Numbered from the stretch's first letter, positions 54,164 to 64,000 are shown. The stretch: DNA of 64,000 bases from Rhizopus sp. PT2906 (GCA_025529335.1 JAMYHX010000036.1:100477-164476), one strand, 5' to 3'. The notes: a model not told the origin generated them from the letters alone. Numbers and translations are program-made.

Positions 54164-56214
54164 TTATGTATTTCTGTTGTTCCTGAGCGCTCCCCTGGAT
54201 ATTCCCGGTATCTTATTGATGTGCACACTATGATAATTGGAGCCTGTTACTCATAAATTTAGTGTCACGTAGCATCGAGGCGCAGCTGTGAACTTGAAAA
54301 AATAGGTGCATAATACTATCCTACTTGGATCATTAAAAAGATATACAACACTCTGTTTGTTTGTTTTTTGAATTTTTAGCACAAGAGGCTTGTACAGCAA
54401 AAAAAAAAAGCAAAAAGCAAACAAACACCACATGCTTGAAGTCTATGCAAGATACAAATTGCATTGTATCAGAATACGCATCTTTAACGTGAAGGTAGGC
54501 ACCAATACACTATCCTTAAGAAATCAAAAGCTTTAGAATTAATAGGACCTTTTGTATTTACGCACAGCCTTTTCTTTTTTAGAGCCATTATAATCGTTTA
54601 AAGAGGAACAACTGCGGTTCATTTATCCCAAAATTGTTCTAAAGGGGTTGTGTACAACAGTAATCCTAAACTCTATATTTAACCATGAGTATTTTTTTGT
54701 TTGATTTCAAGAGAGATCTAAGCAAAGTGTTACACCGAGAAGTTGGTATAAATTCTGATTTAAAAAGAGTGATCAAGAAGCTTTATCTGTAAAATAAGTA
54801 ATGAAATCAGAAATTTTTATGATAAAGAAATTGCCCTTGTTTGTTAAACCAAAAAGTACTGTTATGACAATGATCTTGTAGAATAAGAAAAAACAATGCG
54901 TTCACAAAAGAGATATAATATCCTACTTTATAAACCGTAAGACAAAAATGGCAATTCTGTCACACGAGAACAACTGCCACAAGTGATAGATCACAAAAAA
55001 GATGATGATGGAAAACGCTCTCATATTAAAGATTACACCCTTTGACGTAATATACTCGATATATATTTCATACACAAGCCAAATTCATTTTGTTTACACG
55101 GTATTATAATTAAGCCTACATCCGTCATATTAATACAAGATTAAATCTCTTTCTTTTCTCTATTATAAATGAGTTATAAAACACATACTCATTATCATAG
55201 CAACAAGCACTTTTCAACGAAATAAAGTCTATAAATCAAGAAAGTTATCTCCATTGTTTGCCAACATTGAAAGAAGCTAAAGATAACTGAATTGGGTTGT
55301 TTTTATATGATTTTATTGGTTTCTTGAACTAATAGAACATATCTATCAGGTTGCTGTTGAAAGTTTGAAGAAAGGGCATGTTCTTTGTCCTGAACATCCA
55401 AGGAGAATTCGCATTCACAAATATTACTTTGAGATTTATGCTCACATGCAAAACCTGTGTTAACATAAACTTATTTAATAACTTTGATAGTTTGCGACCT
55501 CTCGACAAAAAGAACAGTGTTCTACATCCAAAAGCGTAAGACTGCTACTGAGCAGGATTTGTTGAGGAGGCGTGGGACTCCAATTCTATCATTGATTTTC
55601 AATGACAATTATTAAACTTAAAGTGGTAATTTATTATTTCATTGACCTTCTCATATTATGCATGAAACTGACATTCAAAAGGTGTGATTCTATCGCCAAA
55701 GCATCAATAGTTGCGAAGAAAAGATCATTAGAAAATTATGCAAGAACAATTGGGAGCCGTGTGGATTTGTGAATCCTCGCTCAAGTTAAGGGTACTCATG
55801 AGGATGCTTTGAATGATGAGTTTGCTGGAAGCATACCTGGGCCACAAAAATTTACAGGCGATCATTTAAAGGTATACGTGAGTCAAAAATCATCTTGGCA
55901 ATATTGAATACAGACAATACTTTTCCAAATCAGAAACAAATGGCTTATAGTCCTTTGCTTCTAGACATCCGCCTGAGATGGCGAGGTAAAAGCCATGAAA
56001 TTGAATGTACCCTGTTTATACACTGCATAGCACTTTAGCTCAGTGCTTATACCAAATGATGCAGAGACCTCGATCTATTAAGAAAGAAACACCTTCCCAG
56101 GTTGGAATACTTGAAAGTAAACTGGTTTAATATAAATCAAGAGATAAAAAAAAAAAAATTTTTTTTATGCGCACACTTTTTGAATTAGTTAAAGACAACT
56201 TTCAAAAATATAGT
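54164..56214. other. Two-kilobase gene-poor region
   Basis: No intact gene seen on either strand. Short protein-like strings appear on the plus strand around 55350-55450 (KKGHVLCPEHPRRIRIHKYY) and 55760-55880 (GTHEDALNDEFAGSIPGPQK), broken by stops; these may be debris of one decayed gene but match nothing I recognise. An A-run followed by a T-run at 56144-56167 makes a short self-complementary stretch just downstream of the NmrA-like pseudogene. Confidence 0.4.
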
Positions 56215-57209
56215 TTATTTGAACAAATGTTTATTATCTTCAAGATACTTTTCTAATGTTTCTGGTTTTCTTCGTAACAAGACATGAATAACATCGGTGA
56301 TGGTAGGATTTCGAACATCATAGGATACCAATGCTGTACTGAGACAGTAAGCAAAAGGATGGTTGAAGTGTGCAATGTTCATGAAAATCTCATACTTCTC
56401 GAGAGAGTTGATCTGTTTATATTTTATTTCACGGACAAGAATACGCGAGAGATAGGCAGCACGTTGGGTTGAGGTAGTAACATCACTAATATGTTCATAC
56501 ACTAAACCACCATGCTTTTCAATGTCTTCACTAAGGGCAACCGTAGCAACAGCGCCAATATCGTTTGGTGAAACCCGACCCTGTAATTTGTCGGCATCTA
56601 CTGTATCAAAAATAATGTCATTACTGGACTGGAGGCCATCATAGAGGAAAATGTTTGACATGAAGCGATCTGGACGCAAGGCAACAAAGGCACCACAATT
56701 AGGAAGATGGTAGATAACTTGTTCGGATTCGTAATGCTTCATGCCAATCGAGGCTGTTCTTAAAGGACTGCTTACGAAAAAACTTCAGATATCCACAACT
56801 TGCTTAATACCAGCATCATAAACCCAAGCAGCAATAGTCTTTTTCAAAGGGATCATATTGTACACATCGGCAATCAAAAGAAAGAGTCTGGTGTGTCCTT
56901 TTAATCCCTCCTTCAATGGAATAATATCTTTATAATCACCTTGGATAGCGTTGACAAAGCTGTTGTTTTCAAATGATGCCTTTACTTCTTCTGACTGACG
57001 TGCATATAATATGACAGGAATGCCCTTGGCAATTAAATTCCCTGTGGTCTTTGAACAACATTTCCTGTACCTCCAAGAATAAATACTCTTTCAGATGAGC
57101 TAACTATAGTTTTTTTTTCTTTAATTGTGTTTGATAAAAAAAAAAAAAAAGCAAGAAAAGTAGATCAATTTTATATATACTTACCTTGTTTACGGGAAAA
57201 AAAAAACAT
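56215..57209 (-). pseudogene. NmrA-like NAD(P)-binding protein, broken
   Basis: ATG 57207-57209 starts a short exon (MFFFSRKQ) with a GTAAGT donor; after the acceptor ACTATAG the reading is VSSSERVFILGGTGNVVQR, a Rossmann dinucleotide-binding strand with GGTGN. A frameshift follows, then NLIAKGIPVILYARQSEEVK, SFVNAIQGDYKDIIPLKEGL, KGHTRLFLLIADVYNMIPLK and AAWVYDAGIKQVVDI. A TGA interrupts before SFFVSSPLRTASIGM, after which the frame is open: MKHYESEQVIYHLPNCGAFV, ALRPDRFMSNIF, RVSPNDIGAVATVAL. One frameshift and one nonsense codon in an otherwise well-preserved gene indicate recent loss, or an assembly error at the two sites. The family acts as redox-sensing regulators or NAD(P)-dependent reductases. 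Confidence 0.75.
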
Positions 57210-57963
57210 TAGCGTATTCTCGCGATGAGAATTTCACTGATTTTGCCCGCTACAACAGAGCAAGGATGCCTATTTTGACTAATTTGGGATAGTAGGTACG
57301 TAAACCTGTTCTCCCCTTTATTTCTCTTTTTACTGACCTCTACCTAATAGTTCATCTGTTTGTGTATAGAAATACAGTAAATATCAAGCATTCTCTCTCG
57401 CTTAATTACATCAAAAGTACCTTTTAAAGACGCTTTTTTCATTTTAATGTTCATGTAACATAACAACTTGATGGGTGTAACAGTCTTTCAAAAAAGAAAA
57501 ATTAAAGCTCATGTGTAGCTTGCAGGCACAACCACCCCAGGCGTATTATTGTTTTGTCTAGCTTAATGTATTATTTGGCCCTTGTTGTGGGATTTGTTTT
57601 TTTTTTTCTAGAGAATCTCTTGTATCCTTTGTTTTCATTTAAGCATCTGTATAATTTACTTGCTCCAATTAGAGTCAAACTACATATTAGTGAATAAATA
57701 AGCTAGAGATATTATTGTTATAACATGTAAATAAAGCTTATTTCGATCTCTTAAAGATGTTGATTTGTGTGTAAGTAAAGTTATCAATGACTTTATTTTG
57801 TTAACGCTGTTGTTATTTCTAGCCCTGAAAAGTAACAATTAAACAATAAAAATAGCTCTCTCAAAGGTTTATGCAAAAAAAAATACAATAAAATAAAATG
57901 CAATAAAAGTAGCATTAAGGACACAAGAGAAAAAAAAATACAATTAGCTTAAAAGGACCTTCA
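57210..57963. other. Spacer, no gene seen
   Basis: AT-rich with homopolymer runs (A15 near 57136-57150 is inside the preceding intron; T-runs near 57598-57609). No coding signal. Confidence 0.45.
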
Positions 57964-58330
57964 TCAGGTCCTCGTTAGAAGCATTTGCTTGAACAACAGG
58001 TTGATTAGCATTGTCGATAGTCGTTCAAACATATTCGTTATTTTAAGCGATGATCGGCTACTTTCTGGATCATTACTGATATTCAGCTCTTGAACTGCTC
58101 TTCTTAGCTTTGAATTGTTAAATATAAACATACCCGTGTTTCTACTGTAGATGATTGCTTTGTTATCCTCACCATCCAAGTCTGAGCAAAAAGAGGCAAA
58201 GGCAGCTCATATTGTCGCTCTCCCGTCTTACGATCACAACAATAATGTTGATACACGCTGATCCAGTGGAACCTGATTCCTCAGTTTAAAGGATCAATCC
58301 ATTGTAATTCCTAGTGACCTTCTATGATTT
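57964..58330 (-). pseudogene. Unrecognised decayed coding fragment
   Basis: The minus strand holds CDRKTGERQYELPLPLFAQT (near 58230-58180) and, in another frame, LDGEDNKAIIYSRNTGMFIF then NSKLRRAVQELNISNDPESS up to a stop at 57964. The composition is protein-like and the two frames abut, suggesting a frameshifted remnant. I do not recognise the family. Confidence 0.3.
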
Positions 58331-58623
58331 TTTGTCATTACACGTCGTAGAACGTGACCTTTTGTTATCAATCTTTTCTTTATTATTTCAGACTTGTACT
58401 GCATAAAAAAGACAATAAATTACTGAAATAAAACAGTATGTAATTTCCGTCTTTTAGAGTGAAACAAAGGAAGGGGACGAGGAGGGCGAAAACAATCAAG
58501 ATCACTTACTCGCGTAGTGTGTTCAGTACTTCAGAATTTATATTTACATTGTATACTTTTTAAAGAGTACTGTTATTAAAGTATTGATATATTACATGAA
58601 TATGCATGCTTTTCTAATAAGCT
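58331..58623. other. Spacer with weak similarity to the dispersed repeat
   Basis: TATCAATCTTTTCTTTATTATTTC (58367-58390) resembles a stretch of repeat copy B at 39009-39032, but the match is not supported further on either side, so this may be chance. Confidence 0.3.
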
Positions 58624-59916
58624 TTATTGGTCTCTTTCTAATTTGCTCATTTGCTTAAGGTGATATTTTTCTTTTTTTACTTTATCCGTATCTGACATTG
58701 GAAGATCAAGAATATTGATATACTTCTTCGTAACTATACTCTTTCCTTCGCCCAGTAAAACTTGATGTCTATTCTTCTTGAAATCGCTCAGACAATCAGC
58801 TACACGAACACTTTGATTATCCATTTCCACGGGGAAGTCTTCAATCATCTTCATGCACTCTTTATATAATAACCCCTTAATTGCATTCGTATTCCACAAC
58901 TCAAAAAAATGATTATGAGTCTTAATGGCTGACGCTGGCCAGCCTTTTGTGTTTTTATCATATATCCACTCTATATCTCTATATTCACAGTCGTACAATA
59001 CTAAAGGCTTGCCACTTGCTAAAGGATAACCAGGACGGGCCGGCACTTTGTTGATATCAAGTAAATCTTTGACAACATTTGGTGATTCTAACTTTTGTCC
59101 AACTAGAAAGAGGATGGACATTATATAACGTACTTGGTGCCATAAAAAGCCTGTTCCTCGTATTTTTACTGCATAAAAATCGTCTTCTACGTGATTGATG
59201 TCAAAGGATAGAATATCACGTTCATAATGTGGTAAGTTTCTGGAGGCATCAATTAGGCAAAAATTTCGGAAATCGTGTGAGCCTACTAGGTGCGAACCTG
59301 CTTCAATCATTTTGTCCAAGTCTAAAGAGCCCTTTTTGAAGAAATACTTGTACGTTCTTGAAATGCAATCAAAGCGAGCATTGAAAGTTGATGGAACTGG
59401 AGCCCAAGCCAACACACGAATATCATCAGGTAAAAAGCTATTGATCATTCTAAGGTATGGCAAATGCTCGCTAATCTCTGCATCATTCTGTTGAAGCGTC
59501 TTTAGCTGATTACTTCGAACATCAAGAGCAACCACTTGGCCAAGACCACTGACGTCGGTATCTGTACGGCCAGCTCTACTAAAGTTACAGTCGTCAGGAC
59601 TTGAAATCAAATTGGATTCTTGTAAAGCTTTAAATAGTTCTGTTTCCACAGTAGGCACATTGTTGCTCCGTATACGTGAAAATCCATAATAATTCCATCC
59701 AATATAAGCAACTTTCAAAGCTATCCTTCGCTGTCCGTATTTTGTTACGTCAAAAGGGCGTCTTGATTTTGATTTACTGCTTTTTAAATCTGGTGAAAGC
59801 TGCTTTAACTCATTCTCAAGTTCGGTAATTCTCGTTATTAGTTGCTGTCGACTTAGATTGTTATAGCTGCATTTTCCGTAAAACAGATTGCGTAAATTGG
59901 AAAGGATCTGTTTCAT
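58624..59916 (-). CDS. DEG1: tRNA pseudouridine synthase Deg1/Pus3
   Basis: Makes pseudouridine at tRNA positions 38/39. Single exon, 430 aa. The start is ATG 59916 (MKQILSNLRNLFYGKCS); the frame is open slightly farther but only through a TTG. A short coiled coil (RQQLITRITELENELKQL) precedes the TruA-type domain: RIALKVAYIGWNYYGFSRIR, TVETELFKALQESNLI, the catalytic block SRAGRTDTDVSGLGQVVALD, VLAWAPVPSTFNARFDCISR, TYKYFF, GSHDFRNFC, IRGTGFLWHQVRYIMSILFL. The catalytic Asp of GRTD is present, but the usual GRTDKGVSA is GRTDTDVSG. The rest of the domain is well preserved. It fits Deg1/Pus3 better than Pus1 because of the N-terminal coiled coil and the RxYKYFF/FRNFC blocks. Confidence 0.92.
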   Translation of the reverse strand: MKQILSNLRNLFYGKCSYNNLSRQQLITRITELENELKQLSPDLKSSKSKSRRPFDVTKYGQRRIALKVAYIGWNYYGFSRIRSNNVPTVETELFKALQESNLISSPDDCNFSRAGRTDTDVSGLGQVVALDVRSNQLKTLQQNDAEISEHLPYLRMINSFLPDDIRVLAWAPVPSTFNARFDCISRTYKYFFKKGSLDLDKMIEAGSHLVGSHDFRNFCLIDASRNLPHYERDILSFDINHVEDDFYAVKIRGTGFLWHQVRYIMSILFLVGQKLESPNVVKDLLDINKVPARPGYPLASGKPLVLYDCEYRDIEWIYDKNTKGWPASAIKTHNHFFELWNTNAIKGLLYKECMKMIEDFPVEMDNQSVRVADCLSDFKKNRHQVLLGEGKSIVTKKYINILDLPMSDTDKVKKEKYHLKQMSKLERDQ

Positions 59917-60071
59917 AAAAGCAGAATGAGGACAAGATGTCAAAAAAAAGGGCGGTCAATAAAAAAAAATCCAAGGGCGGCTTTTATGGCGGTTCTTATT
60001 TTCTCAAAGGATAAGTTTCTCTTTCCTGAAGTTAGACATCTTTAAACAATCTTTAACTATTGAGTGTTAAT
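59917..60071. other. Upstream region of Deg1
   Basis: Short promoter-like region with two GGGCGG words (59951-59956, 59974-59979) on the plus strand. No other feature seen. Confidence 0.4.
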
Positions 60072-60205
60072 TTAAATATGCTCCTCATTTAAACACTTCT
60101 CAAAAACGCTCACAGAATGCTGTACAAGCACATGGAAGTGATTTGGAGGGACAGAATTACAAGCTTCGGTAATTCGTGTGGCTAGGTCCTCCTTGTCCTC
60201 AAACT
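60072..60205 (-). pseudogene. C-terminal relic of a Tc1/mariner-like transposase
   Basis: The minus strand reads FEDKEDLATRITEACNSVPP then NHFHVLVQHSVSVFEKCLNE and stops. The pattern of an L-x-x-R-I-x-x-A helix followed by HS-x-x-x-F-x-x-C-L near a stop is what I associate with the extreme C-terminus of IS630/Tc1-type transposases in Mucorales. The catalytic core is missing, apparently replaced by the plus-strand recombinase piece that abuts at 60206. Confidence 0.45.
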
Positions 60206-60400
60206 TACTACGCTTGACTTTGTTTTTGGCGGAAATAGATAATAACAATCCATGCCGATTGATCAGACCAGCTACAGCAGCTTCCTGGATACAACGAATA
60301 ATGCATGAGGCAGGAATAGACACAAGTGTTCACAAGGCCCATTCTTTAAGATCAGCTTCAAGTAATTCGACCGTTCATTCCTCTTCAATACGCTACCAAT
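60206..60400 (+). pseudogene. Relic of a tyrosine recombinase (DIRS/Crypton type), box II region
   Basis: Plus-strand reading CRLIRPATAASWIQRIMHEA then GIDTSVHKAHSLRSASSN. The A-H-S-L-R step (His and Arg codons at 60340-60342 and 60349-60351) fits the HxxR box of tyrosine recombinases and the preceding RPAT..SWI..IM..AGID helix fits their usual context. The catalytic Tyr is not readable and the frame ends near 60415. It is truncated at both sides. Confidence 0.5.
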
Positions 60401-61110
60401 ATCACAGACCCTTTTGAGGCAAACGTATCTCATGGTGTTGACGCTGATCCTTTTCTGGAGTCATTATCCCTAGTCCAGAAGGACTCTACTCGCCCTCTCA
60501 ATTCCAAAGGATTTCGTGTTTTCTGTGCCTGCGACCCCCAACTACCTTCTGGCTCAAGCCGTTTACGACCTCGCTGTTGGACACGCTTTTGGGACATTTC
60601 TCTTCCTCACTCAGGTCGTAACGTGTGGTTCCATCTATTATATGACAAACTGCCTCGCTGTTCTCTTCTACATCGATTGATCCCGTCCGCTTGGCCTGAG
60701 TTATGTCCGCTTTGTCATCATCCCAGCGAATCTATGGATCATTTCCTGTTTTTGTGTCCTGAGAAATTAACCGCGTGGACTTCTATATGGCACACTTACT
60801 TTGGAGAACATACCTTTAACGTAGACCATGTGCGCTCTGCACTGCACCAACTACAGTTTCCTCGTATTGATTCCCTTTTGCTTACGCTGGATCCTGAGGT
60901 GATTTTCGGTTTAGCGTTATTGGGAATATGGCGCTCACGCTGGCTGTTTTCAATGGCATTCCTTTTGTAGCTTCCTCAGTCACACAGATTATTCGCATGT
61001 CGATTTCTGTCGCTGTCCAAGAAAACTGCGTCAAACAAAGACAAGCGCATCGAACTCTTCCGTTCTTCTCAATTGACTAATCCTCGCATATTACTTCATA
61101 TATATGATTT
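60401..61110 (+). pseudogene. 3' relic of a LINE retrotransposon (zf-RVT region)
   Basis: The plus strand reads STRPLNSKGFRVFCACDPQL, RPRCWTRFWDISLPHSGRNV, WFHLLYDKLPRCSLLHRLIP, then a zinc-binding-type block CPLCHHPSESMDHFLFLCPE, and PEVIFGLALLGIWRSRWLFS. The C-x2-C-H-x4-E-x2-H-x5-C pattern is the zf-RVT motif found downstream of LINE reverse transcriptases. A stop follows at 60968, then further decayed frame to about 61090. The reverse-transcriptase core itself is not present, so this is a 3' fragment, as left by 5'-truncated insertion. Confidence 0.65.
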
Positions 61111-61274
61111 TTTTTTCCCTTTATCTACTATTATAATCACACCAAAAACATCATAAAATTTAAAAACCCAAAAACACTTTGTGACTGATCATATCACTTT
61201 AATAAACCTGAGCTACGGCTCCATATATGTAAAAAAAAAAAGCAATATAAAGGTGATATACATAAATAAAACTA
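61111..61274. other. 3' flank of the LINE relic
   Basis: AT-rich sequence with T- and A-runs; it might include the element's tail. No gene seen. Confidence 0.35.
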
Positions 61275-61481
61275 TTACTTAAACAATGTTCGTACACGGT
61301 TGAACGTTGCTTCGGCTAACTTCTTGTTGGCTACCGAAAGTGGTGCTGAGGTGGACTGCACCAAAGAACTCACTCCTTTTTGTTTTGACAATGCTTGAAG
61401 AATGTCCGTGTTTTCATTGTCTTTAATCATCCCTTTAATATTTTTGATGATTTCGTTCAATTTCTTGTCTGTGGTCTCCAT
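61275..61481 (-). CDS. Possible small protein of 68 aa, unknown
   Basis: ATG 61481 to the stop at 61275. Helical and charged N-terminal half (TDKKLNEIIKNIKGMIKDNE), then Ser-rich SSLVQSTSAPLSVANKKLAE and a basic end (RVRTLFK). No splice sites are needed. It lies among mobile-element debris, which lowers confidence, but the frame is clean and has a natural composition. It might instead be the last part of the decayed C2H2-containing gene that lies upstream on the same strand. Family not recognised. Confidence 0.35.
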   Translation of the reverse strand: METTDKKLNEIIKNIKGMIKDNENTDILQALSKQKGVSSLVQSTSAPLSVANKKLAEATFNRVRTLFK

Positions 61482-61489
61482 ATCAAAGT

Positions 61490-63110
61490 GTTAATTTATA
61501 TCTGTAATCTTTTTCAATCCGTTACAGCACTCGAATACAAAAGAAAAAGATAATGAAATTTCTCGGCATGAGTTGGCCGACGAGCTCCCATATCCATTGT
61601 TTGGAAGCATGTACAAAGTAAATAACGTGGCTGGCTGCCATAAGTTATTTTCAAAAAGGTTTGAGCGATAACAAAGGTAAGTGGATTTATGATTGAATGT
61701 CGAATTCAATTGTCGGCATAAACTGGATTTGTTTATTTGATTAGCATTCTCTTCAAACTTCTCGATCTTGTTTTTTGAAGAAATAAACAAGATTTATTGA
61801 AATTCTGATTTTGCAATAGAGGCTGACATTGAGGTCCAAACATAACTGAGCTGTCACAGGTGGGATATATCATCAGGCTACCAGTAATCAATATATTGAA
61901 TTTTTTTGGTTCCAATGTTCAATCTGGAGATTGGGCCACCTTCTTCACTTTCTTTAATAATGCAGATTTTCCAATTCTGGTATTTGTTTGAATTATCATA
62001 CTTTCAGGATATGAGTCACCGCTCCTCTCTGCATAAGCATCCATAAAGCCATTTCTTGAATATATTTCTGCTGTTAATACTAATAATGAAAAATTATCTG
62101 ACGCGATGACTGATCCTGGGAAGATGCTAACAATATGATTCAAATCCAAATCTTCAATTTTTTCTTCAATGTCATCACTTAACTTTATGTATGGCCCCAG
62201 AATATCATTGATACATGGGAAATTGCTAATTTTGATATTTTTCTGAAGATCACATACTGTAAACTTTTCTGGATACTGTAATTCATTATTTGGGAATGCC
62301 ATGCTCGAATTTAAGCTGCCTTCAGTAAACTGCGGTAATCGTTTTAGTAACCTGGATGTCTTTTCATTAATCAATGCGCTTGTGCTGAATAAGTTTTATG
62401 TTTCAAATCAATATTGATCAAATCTAAACCAAAGGCTCTCATAATTGGTTCTGCCCTGATTCGTTTAAAGTCCTTATCTCGATCATAGAATAAATCATCA
62501 TATGTTGGAGTACCATTTTCGTTTTTCTCCAACTTCTTCGATATGGACATCGTAATTGAAATGCTGACTTCTGAAATGCTCTTTTGGTTTCTTGATGTCT
62601 ACATTGCGTATAATACATCTGTACTTTCGATCAAAAGACGGCTTCATTTGACACACAACTATTATTGAAAAAAAAAAAAAAATACAATATAAAATAAGAG
62701 GCTAGCTTTGCTTTTAATAAGATGACTATCGGGTATGAATGTACTAATCTCCATCAATGTAGATTTGTAAAGTTGGCAAGCATGAGGTACAGTTACCTTT
62801 TTGGCGTGAGAAGTGAGAACGAAGCCCAGGGCTAGTTTTTGATTCAAGAGAACATATTGGGCAAATAAAATTATCATCTTCGTCTCGATCCAATGTCAGT
62901 GTCTTTGATTCGCCTAAATAAACATATTAGTATAATTAACGCGATGAACATGCAAGCATACCTTCATAATTTGTATAGCTGATGACAATTGAACTTTGAT
63001 GATAGTTTTTATGGTGGTTTTTTAACTGTATAGCATCTTTAAAGGTTTTATTACATGAATCGCAAAATTCATGAGGATATTCAGAAGACGTAGCTGTAGT
63101 AAACCGAAGA
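61490..63110 (-). pseudogene. Decayed C2H2 zinc-finger accessory gene
   Basis: Reading leftward: exon with FCDSCNKTFKDAIQLKNHHK-NYH (C2H2 finger, about 63075-62995), an intron to ESKTLTLDRDEDDNFICPIC then SLESKTSPGLRSHF (second finger-like C-x2-C...H, about 62912-62800), then pieces KMKPSFDRKYRCIIRN and, in another frame, TPTYDDLFYDRDKDFKRIRA, EPIMRAFGLDLINIDLKHKT. After a frameshift and stop near 62385 comes ALINEKTSRLLKRLPQFTEG, EKFTVCDLQKNIKISNFPCI, IVSIFPGSVIASDNFSLLVL, then more broken frames to 61490. Several frameshifts and stops show that the gene is dead. N-terminal fingers before an unknown domain suggest a former DNA-binding or element-encoded protein. Confidence 0.45.
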
Positions 63111-63599
63111 AAGAAGGTGTGATATAATGTGTATAATTAAAAAGATAGTGAAATACAATCAAATTCAACACAGTATTTTATTGATGAAGATAACAAATAG
63201 ATAATAGCTCGTCTTATATACTTTTCGTTTTACTACAAAATGTTTCTTTATAATATATGTAGCTTATATCGTAATTCACTCTCTTTGATACTTTGACAAC
63301 ATATTCAGTCAAGATTGTAATGTGAGCCTATTAGGTGTTGTATACCTAATTGAACCTCCGAGTGGCATTTATACCACTCTCAGCGTCGATACGACAGCTT
63401 GATTGCGTGGTTTATATGTCAACAAATTAACTCCCAAAAATATATTAGCGGAGAAAAAGGTAACAAAATAGATGTGTTATTTATTCTTTGCACTGCAAGT
63501 CAATTTATACTTCCAACAAAAGATATACAAAATGTACAAAATAAAATAACAAGTACAAAAATAAAGTAAACGAAAACTACTTCTTTAAGTTCAAATGGA
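63111..63599. other. Spacer, no gene seen
   Basis: AT-rich; includes the self-similar words TACCTAATTG and TTATACCACTC around 63347-63382 but no structure I can name. Confidence 0.4.
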
Positions 63600-63875
63600 C
63601 TTACATTGAATTATTCAGAATGATAAGGTTGACTGTTGTAAGTAGGGTTAGCAACATGGTTGAGATTGCATTTCGAAATGGGAGAGATCTGGACAGTGTA
63701 GATTTCATGAGCAGATTCAGGTACCCTAAATTTTGATGACGGTGAAGCGACATTTTTCCTCAATCTTCAAACAATTCGTACCCATTTCTAACGCGCACAA
63801 AACCACAAACATTACCAAACCATTCACTACATAATAGTACGAAGTCGCCTTGGCTTAAAGAGGTGTTCAGAACAT
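63600..63875 (-). pseudogene. Small decayed coding fragment, unknown
   Basis: The minus strand reads NTSLSQGDFVLLCSEWFGNV then CGFVRVRNGYELFED, stop, and in another frame VPESAHEIYTVQISPISKCN then LNHVANPTYNSQPYHSE ending at a TGA near 63617. The composition is clearly protein-like and the two frames abut, so it is a frameshifted remnant, probably element-derived given the neighbours. Family not recognised. Confidence 0.35.
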
Positions 63876-63928
63876 CACGTGATCAAAATATGAATAAGTA
63901 AAATATTAGCTTCAACAAAAATGTGTGG

Positions 63929-64000
63929 TCCTCAATGGTCCAGTGGCTAGGATCTGTCGCTTTCACCGACATGGCCGGGGTTCGATTCCCCGTTGGGGAA
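63929..64000 (+). tRNA. tRNA-Glu (anticodon UUC)
   Basis: Cloverleaf by eye: acceptor TCCTCAA (63929-63935) pairs with TTGGGGA (63993-63999, one G-T pair); D-arm GTCCAGTGGCTAGGAT; anticodon arm TGTCG-CTTTCAC-CGACA with TTC anticodon; T-arm CGGGG-TTCGATT-CCCCG; discriminator A at 64000. No intron and no encoded CCA. The internal A and B boxes (TGGTCCAGTGG-type and GGTTCGATTCC) are canonical, so the gene should be transcribed. It sits directly at the window edge. Confidence 0.95.

Noticed and set aside
58367..58390. Third copy of the dispersed repeat
   Set aside because: Similarity covers only one AT-rich stretch; none of the other ordered landmarks is present.
58624..59943. Deg1 start at 59943
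   Set aside because: That codon is TTG; the first ATG in frame is 59916.

Overview
This window looks like nuclear DNA of an early-diverging filamentous fungus, most likely a Mucoromycota species (Mucor/Rhizopus relatives). The reasons are: genes carrying several short introns of about 50-100 nt with GTAAGT-like donors and TAG acceptors; AT-rich spacers with many homopolymer and (AT)n/(CA)n tracts; fungal-only families (Zn2Cys6 activator, Rua1-type C-terminal zinc domain, Spa2, a fused trehalose synthase/phosphatase); and decayed mobile-element families that I associate with Mucorales. The species call is inference from family memory, not from a search.

Layout. 0-4 kb: the 3' end of a cytochrome P450, a gamma-glutamyltransferase and ribosomal protein uL11. 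4.5-7.2 kb: a graveyard with a Crypton/Gcr1-like tyrosine recombinase relic, a LINE ORF1 relic and a lineage-restricted repeat protein. 8.8-19.5 kb: a small Ser-rich protein, APC/C subunit Cdc23/Apc8, a Spa2 polarisome protein, one copy of a dispersed non-coding repeat, a Rua1-domain regulator and an F-box/WD40 protein. 19.5-24.4 kb: gene-poor with relics. 24.4-31 kb: trehalose-6-phosphate synthase/phosphatase, a convergent Gap1-type Ras GAP, and ribosomal protein eL8. 32-38.4 kb: Zn2Cys6 activator, G-patch protein, a Pro-rich membrane protein and a Cdh1/Fizzy-related APC/C activator. 38.9-39.6 kb: second copy of the dispersed repeat. 39.8-46.1 kb: ribosomal protein uL23, a TBC Rab-GAP, primase large subunit Pri2 and the THUMP protein Tan1. 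46.8-48.4 kb: relics. 48.8-54.2 kb: cystinosin, an alpha/beta-hydrolase with an altered nucleophile, a mitochondrial PPR protein and a secreted/anchored Ser/Asn-rich protein. 56.2-57.2 kb: a broken NmrA-like gene. 58.6-59.9 kb: tRNA pseudouridine synthase Deg1/Pus3. 60-63.9 kb: nested mobile-element debris, ending in a tRNA-Glu(UUC) gene at the right edge.

How the genes relate. Most are housekeeping genes with no operon logic. Links worth noting are two APC/C pathway genes (Apc8 and the Cdh1-type activator whose C-box docks on Apc8), three ribosomal-protein genes, two tRNA-modification genes (Tan1, Pus3) and polarity/trafficking genes (Spa2, Ras GAP, TBC GAP). The least explained signals are a GC-rich palindromic element shared by the upstream regions of uL11 and uL23, the two-copy ~500-bp non-coding repeat, and the serine-to-aspartate change in the hydrolase nucleophile elbow. 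I did not find a clearly new multi-gene system. Exon boundaries were read by eye and may be off by a few bases in places.
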